64,000 nucleotides of DNA from positions 40,522,001 through 40,586,000 of the forward strand of contig CM077597.1 of NCBI GenBank assembly GCA_039654915.1. The letters are read 5' to 3'. Numbering within the stretch: the first letter of the stretch is position 1; the number at the start of each line of letters is the position of its first letter. The notes under the pieces are model-generated. The model was not told where the DNA came from. It searched no databases and saw nothing but the letters and a program-made list of their open reading frames with translations. Positions 48,410 through 61,360 of the stretch are shown piece by piece. Position numbers and translations under genes: made by a program. The DNA comes from Aquilaria yunnanensis. Taxonomy: Eukaryota; Streptophyta; Magnoliopsida; Malvales; Thymelaeaceae.

Positions 48410-49493
48410 TCAAGCCCTTTGAACAGCTTCATAATAGTTCTTAATCCCAATAGCTCTAAATATTTGTCTTAACACAAGTCTCATTCCCCTTATGAACCTT
48501 TTAGTGCTCAATTCCTCCTGTCCGTCATAGTAAGGAGCATATCTATGGACATTGTTGAACTTATACTCATATTCCCTTACAGACATTTCCTTTTTCCAAT
48601 AGATCAAACTCCACTTGCTTTTGATCCTTGAGAGCTTCACTGACATATTATTGTTGAAACAATTAAAGAAACTCTACGCATCTCATGTGCTTTTTCTTCT
48701 CCATGGACTTTCTCTCATTCTTACTCATATGAGCCATTTGCATTGCTCTCCACCAAAGTTCTACACTGCCTTCTACCTTGAAAGTAGCTAGTAGCACCTT
48801 CTGGGTGGATGTAACTTCCATCCTCTCAAATACCTTCTTTATCTAGTAAATCCAAATTTTAGTTTTATTAGGATCACCACTACCTTTGAATATTGGGGGT
48901 TTAGGTGCTAGAAAGCCCTCTAGTTGGCCTTCCCTTAAACCCTCTCATTTTGGTCTCTCCTTTTCTTTCTCAAGGGTCCTTGACCTCTCTTTGAAGGCAA
49001 GTTCTTTGGCATTTTTAGAAACTGGCCTTTTTTCTTCAATATTAATGCCTAATTGCTTCCTTCTTCTATTCTTACAACTTTTCCTAATTTCTGATCTTAG
49101 TTTCTTTCCTATAGGGTTTCTTCTCTCATCATCTTATTCATCATCTACTTTATCTCTACCAACTTGATCTTATCCTATTCATTCTTTTCCAAGCCTTCTT
49201 TCTATTCTTTCTTCCTCTTGTTCCTCCTCAGCTATAGTACCTTTAGGTGCTTGGGTCTAACCCCAAGTAAGAGCCTGTATGCCAACCACAAGTTAGGCAA
49301 TAACGGCTTGCATCATTCACATCATATGTTCCATTCTTTGTTGGCCTTACACAGTAGATTTAGGCTCCTTGGCCCTATTAGGTGGTCCAGTTCTGCTTTC
49401 AGCTACTTTTTCATTCCTAGGTTGTTGATCATTCATTTGATCAGCTCTAGTGTTCAACTGATTCTCCCTTTCTCTTTCTCTACATCTAGTCAT
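48410..49493 (-). pseudogene. gag: Element E gag, broken
   Basis: The minus-strand ATG at 49493 opens MTRCREREREN followed by a charged N-terminus. The gag core follows in pieces: PPIFKGSGDPNKTK, FERMEVTSTQKVLLATFKV, GSVELWWRAMQMAHMSKNER, then YEYKFNNVHRYAPYYDGQEE and STKRFIRGMRLVLRQIF (48646-48410). It is closest to gag of element A, with shared FERM...S..KV.LAT text. Stops occur between blocks. The sequence reaches the LTR within about 65 bases of the last recognisable codon, so nothing of pol is present. Confidence 0.82.
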
Positions 49494-49575
49494 CAATCCT
49501 ACAAAACATAACACAAACTCATATTTGTAATAGTGAGATTTGACCTAATAGACCATTTATGTCCTTCACAACCAC

Positions 49576-49590
49576 AGCTCTAATGCCAAC
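49576..49590 (-). promoter_or_regulatory. Decayed primer-binding site of element E
   Basis: The minus strand reads TTGGCATTAGAGCT next to the LTR end. It has two mismatches from TTGGTATCAGAGCT, the initiator Met tRNA site. Confidence 0.7.
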
Positions 49591-49591
49591 T

Positions 49592-51780
49592 CTATAAGAC
49601 CCTAATTCACCCCCACCCTATAACCCTTATGAGGTTATTTAAATTACTAAGTTCCATAGGGTGAATTAGAGCATGAAAACCAGGATGGTTTATTCAAATT
49701 TTAGTTATTAACAAGGTAAAACTTAGGTGAAGGTTACTAATTAAACCATTGTATAAAGGTTCATTAAGTTTGAAGTTTAATGTGCTAAAATCCTAAATGC
49801 AATTGAATAGGCTAACCCTTGTGACCCTAGAATGTGTAGGAAAGTGAATATAAGTGTACCTTAATGGGGGTGTGTGTGTGTGCATTGGTATGCAAAAAAG
49901 GGTTTGTATTGGGTCCTTCTAGGCTGCTTGCCAGCTTCATCATACATTCATACTTACATACATACATTTCTAGGTTTCATTAGTACAAACCATGCATGCA
50001 TTACCTAGCCCATTACACTTTGTGGCTTAGGAGGCTTACCTAAACCTACTATGTACCACTGAGGCACATGCCATGTACTACTCTAAGTCCCTATGCTAGC
50101 TAAATATATGCATGCATTTACAAGTTCAAAATTTGGCATTCTAGGGATGACAGGGCCAAATTTACATGTACCAAAAGTTTGGCTACTTAAGTAGCATGCA
50201 TGTTACACAACAGTGGCTACACTGTCTCAATGCCCACTGACACTTTAACTTCCATTTTGATTTGACATCTAGGTAACATTTCTCATAGAAATCTCTAGTC
50301 TTTACCAAAACTAGGATAGAACCAAAAAGTGGCCAACCCCACAACAACTATTAAAGCCTATAGTACTCAATAAGGGTTCAATACAGCACCTAGTGACTAC
50401 AATGTTTAAAACATTGTCATATACATAAACCTCTAATTTATCCTTTAAGTACCTGCAACAAAAGACAAAGAAGACATAAATGAAGCATAGAATAGCATAA
50501 TATAAGATAACCATAAACATAATATAGGGTTAGTACATGCGTCCAACAAAGAAGCATGCAAAACACATACACCATATACATAGTTTTCACTTAGAACTTA
50601 GAAAGCATTCCTTTCATTCAATGTAGCATGTGATCACTTTCATTATAGTCAATTTAACACAAAGCTCTAGGTAGATGAACAAGCTTGACCATACTTGATC
50701 AAGAACCTTAATGCTTGCCATATGTAAACTAGCTAGCTCACCATAGTGCCTTAGCATACATGGCCCATTTCATAGCTCCTATGATCATTCGACCGTGGCC
50801 ATCACCCAAGGAAACATCCTTCCTATAAAATTCCAGGTGAAGGGGCTTAAATTGAACCCTTTCCTAGCTTAGATATGGCAGTACAAAAGTAGGAACACCT
50901 ACATGCACCCAAAGCACCATCATAGGCCTACCTTGGAGACACTATGCTCAGTTTTACTTCTTTCTCTTGTAGGGCTTCTTTTGGTTGTTTCGCTAGAAAT
51001 TTTGCCAGGATTTTATACTAAGATAGCCTCATAAAATACATAGGAAGTTGCATTAAATAGAGCTAAGTCCAAGCAGTGGAGGTTAAACCGGTTACCTTGG
51101 CAGCTAGAAAACTTGACCAATTCTTGGTCTTTATCTCCCATGACCACATAAGTTATTTAGATCATTTAATTAATGCATTAAACTCGTTTGATGGCATAAT
51201 TTTAGTAGCCACTTCATTTCTTAATTCAGCCATTTAAGGCCTTAAACTTCCATGTATAGTTAGAGACTCTTTAGGCCCACTTGAGAGCCCCCTAGTGCAC
51301 CTTAAGGTGCTCATGACTTTTCTTGTGTACTCTTCACCTCTTTTTGACTTGCATTGTAATCCTCATCTTCATTTTAACATGAATCATCAATCCTACACAT
51401 TTTCTCTTAAGGAACATGGCTTTGAAGCCTTTACATTCACATGGGTGAACACAAGGTTGTGCCTGAGAGCCACCCTAAGCCCCTCCTTGGTGCACCCTAG
51501 TGCCCTTGGGCTCTTAGCCACATTTTATTCAAATTTTGAATCCTCATTTCCAAAACCTACCTTGGCACTTAATCTTAGTCATTTTTGGCTCGCAAGGATG
51601 ACATTTTCCTTTAAGTTTCTCTTATGTACACTTAGGGTAGCCCTAGGGCATCTTATAAAGCACATGACTTTGTATGCTTTTTGTATTGACTTCTATGACT
51701 TGTATGACTTATTTATACAAATTGAATGCATTTTATGTACATTCTAATCATATCCTATGGCTTATACAAGTCACAGGCAT
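49592..51780 (-). repeat. Right (5') LTR of element E, right end approximate
   Basis: Its inner end is fixed by the primer site. It includes a TG microsatellite near 49867-49883. The block at 50700-50740 matches the left LTR. A 150-codon open frame at 51295-51747 has no recognisable domain and is probably chance. The outer end is placed where B-family LTR sequence begins. Confidence 0.55.
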
Positions 51781-51784
51781 GACA

Positions 51785-52025
51785 CGCCCAGTGGCACAAC
51801 TAGTTCACCGATGGTACTAAACCTTTTACCCAAGCTAGTGATACTTCATTATGGCCCTTCATAACCTAGTTCTCTTGCTTATGGAAAAAGTAACCATAAA
51901 ACTCAAGAAAACTCCTAGGACTCAGAGGAGTTTTGGAAGTGTCAGAGTACCACCAGGACACCTCAACCCATAAGTACCCTAAGCTCCCCCTAGCTCAAGC
52001 TTGTAAAAGTGGGCTGTTTATTCCA
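51785..52025 (-). repeat. Fragment of a B-family LTR
   Basis: The text from GGTACTAAACCTTTTACCC through AAAACTCAAGAAAACTCCTAGG matches the B LTR near 15805-15990, in the same orientation. Both ends are truncated. Confidence 0.82.
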
Positions 52026-52079
52026 AAAAGTGGGTCAAAAATTGAGGATTTATCATGTGTTTACATCATATTAGTTTTA

Positions 52080-53798
52080 CTTAATTGGTAAAGAAAGATA
52101 AAAAGGAAAAGCACTTCATTTCCTTTACTTTCTTCCTCATTTTAGGCCTCCACCAACCAAGGGTTCTTCTTTTAGCTATTCTACAACCCTCCATACCCAC
52201 CCTAGATCAAGCTTGTAAAGAGAACGAAGAGAAGGCAACAAAACTCAACAATGGTGCACAAGAAACCCTAATTTCAATTTCTCTAGGATTTTTGGGTTTC
52301 ATAGCTAAGGTAAGTTTTTCTTAAGTTTTCTATATTTTTAATATATTTCCAAATATCCATGAAACTAAGACTATGCTTGGATGAGAGCAAAAAGCTCTAT
52401 GAACCAAGTATTGGTTAAAAGGGATTGCATAGCAAGGTTTGGCCTTATTATTTTCTATGCACAAAGATGGCAACTTGAATAAGAGTTTCTAGAGCCCATG
52501 TTCATGCTAACTAAGACCAAAATGCCTCTTAAGACCAACAAAAAACTCCAGGAGAGCTTACATAGTGAGTTAATTATGATATCTTAATGTTTTATTGATT
52601 GGTTATGGACTAACCGTAATTGCTATGGCTGCCACATTTCATTTGCTTTACTGCTATGTTTGGCTTGCACTTGGTTTCCATATTTGTATATTTGTCTTCC
52701 TTTTGTAAATTTTAGTATCTTTGGATTTTATGTGGTATGTTGGTATGGAAGATGTTACATTGAAAGCCCTTACTAAGTTCTTCACAAAGAATTTACCCCT
52801 TTTCTATCTACATTTTAGGAGGTCATAAAAGGAATCTTTAAAAATAAGACTTGTATTTTGAGTTTTGCTATGAAAATTTAGCTATATTAACTTCCATACA
52901 TCTAGTACTTAACTGGAGAGTTTCCTGAATTTTTTGGCACATTCGCTAATTTTAGAGTTGTTACTTCTACCTTACACAACAGCTACCTTTTGAAGTTTCT
53001 GGAGCGCACTATGTTTGTAAGCCTCTCCAAGAAGCTAGTACATATACCCAACTATGCTATGGCATATGTTTGATGCATCTATTCATGGAAATACACTATA
53101 GATATTGTATGGATGATATATGAATTAATCAAGTTATGTTTGAGCTTGTAGGTACAATTCTGTCCATTTTATGTTTATGAGCTATTTTGAAGGAATTAAT
53201 GTTAAATGCTTATACGATGGTCCTAAATTTAGGGGAATGTCTTTCTCAAATGTTTAAGACATCTATGGACCTTCCCACATTAGTTTTTCACTTAGAAGTG
53301 AAGTAAGTGATTTATTGCAAATTGTTTACAGGCATTAAGGGAAGTTGTTGCTCAATTTTGACACCCTATAGTCTAGAGACCAAAAATTCCTTTAAAAGTT
53401 GAGTTTAGCTATGAAATTTGTATAGAACTTATAAACCTTCAAGATGAAGAATGTGGCATTTGAATCAGTCAATTTGGTGTCTTGTAGCTTAAGATATGCC
53501 CTGTCAAAGTTGGCTCATTTGGCTACGTACTATCCATTTGGTCATTTTACCTGAACAACTTGTAAAGTCCATAATGGTATTTCTAGATGGAATTAATGCC
53601 TTAGACATGTTTACCTATGATTATTTAAGTGTATTAAAGATTTTAAAACCTTTAGGGCATAGGAGGACAAGGGTAGAATTTGAGTTGGACACGGCATGAT
53701 TATTTGAACACATAAACAAGCACCAAGTGATCATGTACGCATATAATTATGTATAAGTACAAAGTTTTCCTCAAGTTGGGGTTTTGTCCATTGTCTTC
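52080..53798 (+). repeat. Element-A-family LTR, plus, first part (5' truncated)
   Basis: It matches 6350 to about 8030 of the A 3' LTR, for example AAATATCCATGAAACTAAGA and GAGAGCAAAAAGCTC near 52355-52400. It stops at TCTTC (53794-53798), where another LTR begins, and resumes at 57634. Confidence 0.85.
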
Positions 53799-56700
53799 TA
53801 TTACCCCTATGAGTGCTAAAATCACAATGACCATAATTAGTATGCTCAAGTCCCATGGCAGTGCATGTTCTATATGCCAAGCAAAAAAATACTCATATGT
53901 TTACCTTAGTGGCCCTTTTGGTCATTATGTAAATATATGCATATTAGTCTAACCATCACATGTATATTCACATACAATCTTACTTGTTAGGGAAGACAAT
54001 GGTCAAAACCTCATCTAGAATCAATACTGCATTCAAGCACAATTGCATGCACCATTGGCTCACATGGTGCTCCTTTTTTGTGCTCAAAGATGTCATGCCA
54101 AACCCATTTTTATTTTACCAATGTCACCCAGTGTAATTGTGATTCCAATCCATTCATAACCCTTAAAAAATATAAGGAAACAATTTTTAGGCAAAAATTC
54201 CATCTAGGGATCACATTATGAATTTTACAAGTCATTAGGGCAATGTGACCAAATGAACAGTAAAATAGCCAACTTTGTTAGGGTATAACTCAGGCGATAG
54301 GACACCAAATTAAGTGATTCAAAATCCAAATTCTTCAACTTGAAGGGTACTATGTGATGTCCAAATTTTACCAAAAAAATCAACTTATACAAGAGGTTAT
54401 GGCTGTTGGACTACAAGCTATCAAATTTGAGGAACAATTTCCCAAAATGGCCATACAAAATTTCAAATAATTCATGCACCTCACTTATAAGTGCAAAAAT
54501 AAATTAGGTAGGTCCTTACATGTCTCAAATACTTGGGAAATTAATTCAACTAAATTTTTGACCCTTACATAAACATTAAACATAAATTTCTTCCAAATAG
54601 CCCATAAAACTTAAAGTGGACAAAATTGAATATACAAGCCCAAACCACACTTCATTGGTTCATATATCATCCATACAACATAAATAACTCTTTTACATGC
54701 ATTGATGCATCATACATATGTTCTAGCTTTGCTGGGAACATACACTAGCTTATTGGAGAGCTTTACAAACACAATGCACTCTAGAAACTTCAAAAGGTAG
54801 CTATAGCATAAGGCAGAAAGTACCAACACTAAAATTATAAAATGTGGTCTAAAAATCAAGAAAATTTTCATTTAAATAATATACATATGGAAGTTCATAT
54901 ATCTAAAATTTTATAGGAAAATTCAGACTACAAGTGTTAGTTTGAATGCTCTCTTTCAGGTTTACGTGAATTGTGGACAGAAACAGAAGTAAGTTCTTCT
55001 GAAGAACTTAGTAAAGGCTTTCAACTTAAAGTCTTGCATACCAACTTAACATCTAAAACCCAAAGACATGAAAAAACACAAAAAAACACATACACACAAA
55101 TATGGCAATCAAATGCACAAACACTTCACACAACAAGCATATGTATGCGGTAGCAACAATAACATTAGGGTTAGTCATAAACATTAAATAAAACAATAAG
55201 ATATTACTATGGCAGCCCACCTTAAGCTTTTTCTTGGCCTTAGAAGGCATTTAGGTCTTAGTTAGTAATAACATGGGCTCTAGAAATCCTTTTCATAAGT
55301 TACCAACTTTAGCATGGAAACACTAAGGCCGAAAACTTGCCATGCTTCATTCCCCTTAACACATACTTGGTTCCTTGAGATTTTTTCTCCCTTCCAAGAA
55401 TAGTCTCAAATTCATGGATGTTTGATTCACTGAATATAAATAGAAAATAGCCTATGAAACATTAGAAAACTCTTACCTTAAATTAAAGAACCTGATAACT
55501 TGTAGAACTGAAAATTATGGGGTTTTCTACTCTTTGTTGAATTTTTTGCTTTCTCTTGCATCCTCTTGATTGCTTGAAGTATGGTGGATATGGAGGATGG
55601 TAGAATGTCTCAAGTAAGCACCCTTCACTAGTGGAGGTTGGATATGAAGGAGAAAAAGAAATAAATAAAGATATTTCTTATGTTTTCTTCCTTTTATCTT
55701 TCTTTTTCACTTAGATCAAAATAACTATATGATAACAAAATCTTGGGCTATTTTTGGACCATGCCGCTAGCCATACAATGGGATGGAAAAAAGTAGAAAT
55801 TCTTCCATTTTTGACCTAGTCAACTATCTTGTTATCCTTGTGGGGTTTCAGAAGCCAAACAAGCACAGCAGTATTTAACTGAAACCTCCAGGATCCAAGT
55901 GAAATGGGGTAAGCCGGGTGTTAAAAAAATTTCATACCTAATTCGGTTGAGATATTTTGCCCAACTATAGAGTCGAATCAAAAAAACCTGAACAGTTAAA
56001 GTGTTCAAGCTCTCTATGGTATCCACACGAGCTTCTTAGGATCACCACGCTTCCGCCATGTCCCGGCAAATGCGTTTCTCTTACGCTCGCAGTGCTAGCT
56101 TGCATCCTCCAAGGAATTCAAAGAGAAGAGTGCGGCTGTCCTCTTTGGGAGGTTAGGCCAAAAAAGTTTTCTCACTAAAATTTGATTTATAGTGAGACTT
56201 AACTTTTAGGCCTAATGGGTTTTAAAGCCCTAATCTAATTAGGCTTTAATTTCAGGCCTAATAATGGCCCAACTTTTGGGCCAATAATTAACATGAAATT
56301 ATTATGAAACCATAACCCAAATAATTAGCCCATGCACTCTAATAATCCAAATAGCTCTATGTGTGTGACCTAATAGGCTCTTACCACGTTGGCAATGATC
56401 ATAAATCGCATTTATGATCATAAGCAATAAGCAGTGTGTAGCAACACATCGTTGCTATCCAAGTGACAAGATTGTAAATGATTCGACTACACCTTTATGA
56501 TCATTACTCATATATGCCATTGTCCCTTTGTCCAAGATATCAAGACTAGGCACGAGAACTGGAATGTGTCACTCTCGTATAGCCCAATCTTTGGTTTCTT
56601 CATTACCAAGTAGACTAACTTAAACTAATGACATTGATATCATATATCAACTCAACCGAGCATGGCCATGCATTTTCTAAGTCTCACTCTATCAAGGGAC

Positions 56701-57633
56701 CCGAAGATATCACTCTCGTTACATAGGAGGGACAAATCCCATCTTGATCATACAAATCCCTCCACATGATATGTGACATACCCAATGACCTCCTTCAAGT
56801 TCACTCAGTTACGAGCAACAAAGAGAAGTATCAAAGTATTTGACTCACATGTAGGGAACATTGATGACCTTAGGTCAAAGGACTACATATAGCATGATCA
56901 CTATGAGAATTACTTGACACTCATATAACGATCCATGTAGCATCCTCATGGTGGGTTGGTCCAGTAACAAGTTCTCCAACTTATACCCATATGTAGACTA
57001 CATATCTTATATTAGTCTCTACATATGGTAGTCATTATGTATTATTGTAACCCGCTCCACAATAACACTAGACCAAGGACATTTGAGAATATCATTATTC
57101 TAGGGTTACAATTATGTTTATTATGTTACGCAGAAACAAAGCAACAAACATAATTGCTAGATTAATGCCTTAATAAAATATCATGACTCAATGTGTAAAA
57201 ATACAATCATCTCATGATTGACTTTTGGACACAACACTAACAATCCTTAAGATCAAATATGGACACTTAGGTACCAAGGTGTCCATGTTGCATTAAATAA
57301 TGATCTTTGCCTCCTTTGTGCAATTTGGTCCCCAAAAATTCTTTAATTCCATCCATGTCCCCCTTTATTAAATACCATCCGTGTCCTTTCATAAGCCTTA
57401 TTAAAAAAATTTTTGCAATTGAGTACCCAACCTTTGTAATCTTACAATTTAGTTAATAGGTTACTTGAAAAATAAGCATTACATTAAGGCTTTCTTAAGG
57501 ATCGAACTATCATCATATGTGTCACTTAAGGGAGTCTATTTTGAATACTTTACATTTCACAAATCATATACTATAAAGTATATATGTTTACGTTCATATG
57601 CTATAATTTTCCCTTTTTGTGAATGTGGTAACA
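53799..57633 (-). repeat. Element-A-family solo LTR, minus, nested in a same-family plus LTR
   Basis: It begins TATTACCCC (from TGTTACCAC) and ends ATGTGGTAACA. Flanks are TCTTC and TCTTT (57634-57638), a TSD with one change. Without the copia insertion at 55839-57242 it is about 2426 bp, matching the 2421-bp A LTR. Landmarks include the reverse of the ATATTTGTGTGTATGTG block near 55080-55110. Confidence 0.88.
55839..57242 (-). repeat. Decayed copia solo LTR (1404 bp), TSD ATCCT
   Basis: It runs from TGTGGGGTTTCAGAAGCC to CACTAACA, the reverse of the C/D LTR with many substitutions. ATCCT is duplicated exactly at 55834-55838 and 57243-57247. No internal copia sequence remains. Confidence 0.95.
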
Positions 57634-57798
57634 TCTTTCCTGCCAAGTGAGATTGAATATGAATATGTGTGCAATGGTTGGATCAATACACATGTATTTA
57701 CATAATGACCAAGAGGGCCATTAGGGTAAATATTGCTAGCATTGTTCTAATTGGCCTACAGAACATGTATTGCCCTAGTACTTGAGCACACCTAAATG
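57634..57798 (+). repeat. Element-A-family LTR, plus, second part
   Basis: It resumes the LTR interrupted at 53798. GACCAAGAGGGCCA and GGCCTACAGAACATGTAT match 8110-8180 of the A LTR. It is cut at 57798 by the next copia LTR, with AAATG duplicated. Confidence 0.88.
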
Positions 57799-59226
57799 TT
57801 TAGGGTTTCGGGAGCCAAGCAAGCACAGTGAAATGTAGCTGAAACCCTCCAGGATCCAAGTGAAATGGGGTTAATTGGGTGCTCAAGATTTTATACCTAT
57901 CTCAATTGAGATCTTTCACCCAACTGTTGAGTCAAATCACAAAACTTGAACAGATGACATGTTCAAGCTCTCTATGGTATCCACACGAGCCTCTTGGGAT
58001 CACCACGGCTCCACCACATCCCATAGAAACGTTCCGTTTGTGCTCACAGCACTAGCTTACGCCCACCAAGGAATGACAAGAGAAGAGTGCGGCTGGAACT
58101 TTTAGAACTCTTCTGATTTTTTCCTTAATGTGGCTAGGGCAAGAGCTACGAATTTCTAACTATATGATGTATTTATAGTGAGACTCAACTCCCAAGCCTA
58201 ATGGGTTTCAAAGCCCTAATCCAATTAGGCTTAATTTTGGGCCTAATAATGGCTCAACCTTTGGGCCAATCATTAATATAAAATTATCATAAAACCAAGA
58301 CTAAACAATTCGGCTCATGCACTCAAATAATCCAATTGGCTCTATGTGTGCAACCCAATAGGCTCCTATCACATTGGCAATGATCATAAATCACATTTAT
58401 GATCATAAAAATGAGCGGTGTCTAGCAACACATTATTGCTACCCAAGTGACAAGATTTTCAATGATTGACTAAACCTTCATGATCATTATCCATATATGC
58501 CATTGTCCTTTTGTCCAAGATATCAAGACTAAGCACGAGACATGGAATGTTTCACTCTCGTATAGCCCAATCTTTGGTTTCTTGATTCCCGAGGAGACAA
58601 ACTTAAACTGATGACATTGATATCATATATAAAGTCATCTGAGCATGGCCATGTATTTTCTTAGTCTCACTCTATCAAGGGGGCCTGAAGATATCACTCT
58701 CGTTACGTAGGAGGGATAAATCCCATCTTGATCATACAAAACCCTTCACATGATATGTGACATACCCAATGACCTCATTCAAGTTCACTCAGTTACAAGC
58801 AAAAACGGGAAGTATCAAAGTATGTGATCACATGTAGGGAACCTTGATGACCTTAGGTCAAAGGACTACATACACATGATCAATATGAGAATCACTTATG
58901 ACACTCATATAACGATCTAAGTAGCATTCTCATGGTAGGTCGGTCCAGTACACAAGTTCTCCAACTTGTACCCATATGTAGACTACATATCTTATATTAG
59001 TCTCCACATATGCTAGTCTTTACATATTATTGCAACCCACTCCAAGATAATACTAGACCAGGTACATTTAAAAATATCATTATTCTAGGGTTATAATTAT
59101 GTTTATTACATTACGCAGAAATAGAACAACAAACATACTTACTGGATTAATGCCTCAATAAAATATCATGCCTCAATGTCCAAAATACAATCATCTCATG
59201 ACTGGATTTTGGGCATAACACTAACA
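57799..59226 (-). repeat. Decayed copia solo LTR (about 1428 bp), TSD AAATG
   Basis: It starts TTTAGGGTTTCGGGAGCC and ends ACACTAACA. AAATG flanks it at 57794-57798 and 59227-59231. The first two bases of the original TG end cannot be told apart from the duplication. It is about as decayed as the copy at 55839. Confidence 0.92.
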
Positions 59227-59547
59227 AAATGATCATTTGTGATGATTGTACCATGACAATTAAAGTAGCAACAAGCTTGGTCTCAGATATGCCTATGTTA
59301 CTACCCGTATTGTTTTTTAGTTTTGAAAACAAAATTGGGCAGACTTAAAACATGGTCTTTTACCAAGTTACCTATACACGATCGTTTACATGCCCTTGTT
59401 GCTACCTTTGTTTCCATTCTATGATTTAAAATTATTAAGGTTCAAACCAGATATATGGCACATGACATACCCATGTTTAGCAGCATATTGAAGAAGTTTT
59501 ATGTAACACGATCTGCTACATGCCTATGTTACAAACCGTGTTTCACC

Positions 59548-59557
59548 TATATAAAAG
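59548..59557 (+). promoter_or_regulatory. TATA box of the Athila-like LTR
   Basis: TATATAAAAG lies just downstream of the palindromic ACATGCC/CGTGTTT motifs. The matching place in the right LTR (CCTATTTTTAGGG near 63528) has lost the box. Confidence 0.6.
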
Positions 59558-60225
59558 CTCAATCATGATTTCAATTTCCCACATCGCATGAAACTCACTC
59601 AAATTTCTTCCTCGAGCAATAAAACTCAAACCCTAGCTTCCTTACATCCTGACTGAGGTTTTACACCATTGGAGGACTCCATTACTTGTTTGGATTCTCA
59701 TTTTTTTCATCCTTACATCTTTGATTTTCTCTCTCTTGAGGTACTCTCTCTATCCAACTTTATTTGAATTTTATGGAAGAATACCTTGATTTCTTGTTAT
59801 AGGTAGGTTGTATTTGAATTAGTTGAATGATTTTGCAAGTCTATGCATGTTAGTTTTTAGTTGACAGCATGTTTTGTGATCATTAGATTCTTGAATATTA
59901 TGTTTGGAAGAGGAAAAGTTAGGATTGCATGCTTGATAGAGTTATTATTTTTTATGCCAATTTTATGATGTTTTATGACATGAATGGACAATTATATGAT
60001 CTTTGGATTTCCTGAGAATGCTTTGGTTGTCTAATTTTCTTTGGAATTTCATGAAATCTAGGGAGTGGTAGTCTTTTGGTGTGATAGTTGATTAGTTTCT
60101 TAAACGCTAAAAAAGAGCCTAATGATGATTTATATTGATTTAAAATCCCACGTTTGTCATGCTTTTACCTTAGGATATGAAGCCTGATCACCTTAATACC
60201 TAAACTTAAAGTCTAGTCATTAATT

Positions 60226-61360
60226 GTGCACTATGAAAAGTCTTCTACATTTTTCAAGATGGCTAAGCATCAGGATAAGCTACCTATTCACACCAAGAGG
60301 CTAGTGAAAAAGCCAAAGAAGGTGAATCCACTTCTCGACTTCAAGGAGGATTCACAATGGGAAAGATTTGATAGGTTGGTGAAGAAGCCGTTCAAGGCCA
60401 ACAAGTTGATTAATTGGGAGACATTAGCTTAGTTGGGATTGATTGAGGTGGTACAATTGGCTATCAGTGTCTGATTGTCAGGACCCTACCTACAGTGAGC
60501 TCACGCTTCAATTTCTAAGCACCTTTGATTTTGACATGACCAACATCAGCTAGAGCTAACCTGATGCAATACAGTGTAACTTTGATTTTAGTTTGGATAA
60601 GCTGGGGTGGCACCTTGGTCTCTACACCCAGAAGTTTATAAATTTTAATGATCATGAGGCTTGATCTGTGAGTTTAGTGCCACTCTATAGGAGTTCTAGG
60701 CAAAAATCATCAAGCATAGAGGTATCCACCAGCCCACAATGTCCAAGGCATCCAGGTTAAGGTCGTTGGTTGTGCGTTACATTCATTATCTGATCGCCCA
60801 CTCTATTCCTAGTAGGAGAGAGAGTACATGTGTGGTGCTAAAGACAGACCTTTTCCACCTCTTCTCTATTGTCCACAAAGTGCATTGCCACTTGGTAGTA
60901 TCATTTTTTTGGTGGGGTTGGACACTGCTTGCCATGTGAGTGCCGAAGCTATATGTTTAAGACTAGTCATGATGAGATTGGCCCAAAACCTTGATGTTTT
61001 CCCCTTAGAGAAGCTAATTATAAAGGCAGTGAAGCTAGGAGTCGCCAACATGGACTTATTTAAGGCCATGAGGATGGTGACAAAGACCAAGTTCGTCAAT
61101 GGCTTGATAAGGTTTATATTGGGAACCTAGGTGAAGATTCAAGAAGAGGTAGCAACCGCTACTGTGACTAAGGCTGCTTCTACATCCACTAGTGCCCAAC
61201 CGCCCACTCTATCAGATATCTTTGAGAAGCAGCAACTTATCCTGGATCACCTTGACTTTATGACCGATCAGACACTTGCAATAAGCTCCTACCTTTCTAA
61301 TGTTGAGGTAAAGACCCTAAGGTTAGAGGAGATGATACACATATACTTTCCCTGATCTGA
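60226..61360 (+). pseudogene. ATHILA ORF1-like gene, broken
   Basis: ATG 60226 opens a basic N-terminus with RFDRLVKKPFKANKLINWET, then in a shifted frame a piece like ELTLQFLSTFDFDM (about 60497-60540). Next is LRSLVVRYIHYLIAHSIPSR followed by RESTCVV (60739-60860), and in another frame GLDTACHVSAEAICLRLVMM followed by RLAQNLDVF (to about 61000). This series follows the Athila ORF1 family (I recall RYIHRLLAHTL, RGESTGVV and HVS..AI...Y.TRLA). A glutamine-rich tail (FEKQQLILDHLDFM) follows to 61355. Stops and frame changes mark it as dead. Its function is unknown. Confidence 0.65.

Larger units (their letters stand above)
44400..51780 (-). mobile_element. Old Ty3/gypsy element E with only gag between its LTRs (outer ends approximate)
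   Basis: A gag fragment on the minus strand (48410-49493) lies between an LTR start at about 48344 (minus TGTGAGAACC) and an LTR end at about 49592 (minus GGGTCTTATA). These two termini are near inverted repeats of each other. The flanking sequences share diverged blocks, for example CTTGCCAT...ACTAGCTAGC at about 46010-46035 and 50715-50740, and ACCTGCAA-AAAGACAA at 45724 and 50450. The interior is only about 1.25 kb. No protease, RT or integrase is found. Confidence 0.65.

Noticed and set aside
51295..51747. A 150-codon open frame on the plus strand that might be a host gene
   Set aside because: It has no recognisable domain, lies in LTR-like sequence, and has a composition like its surroundings. 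No promoter or splice evidence supports it.
59276..59288. TTGGTCTCAGATA as a decayed primer-binding site after the A-family LTR fragment
   Set aside because: It matches 10 of 13 bases, but the end of the LTR before it cannot be recognised and no internal A-type sequence follows. It could be chance.
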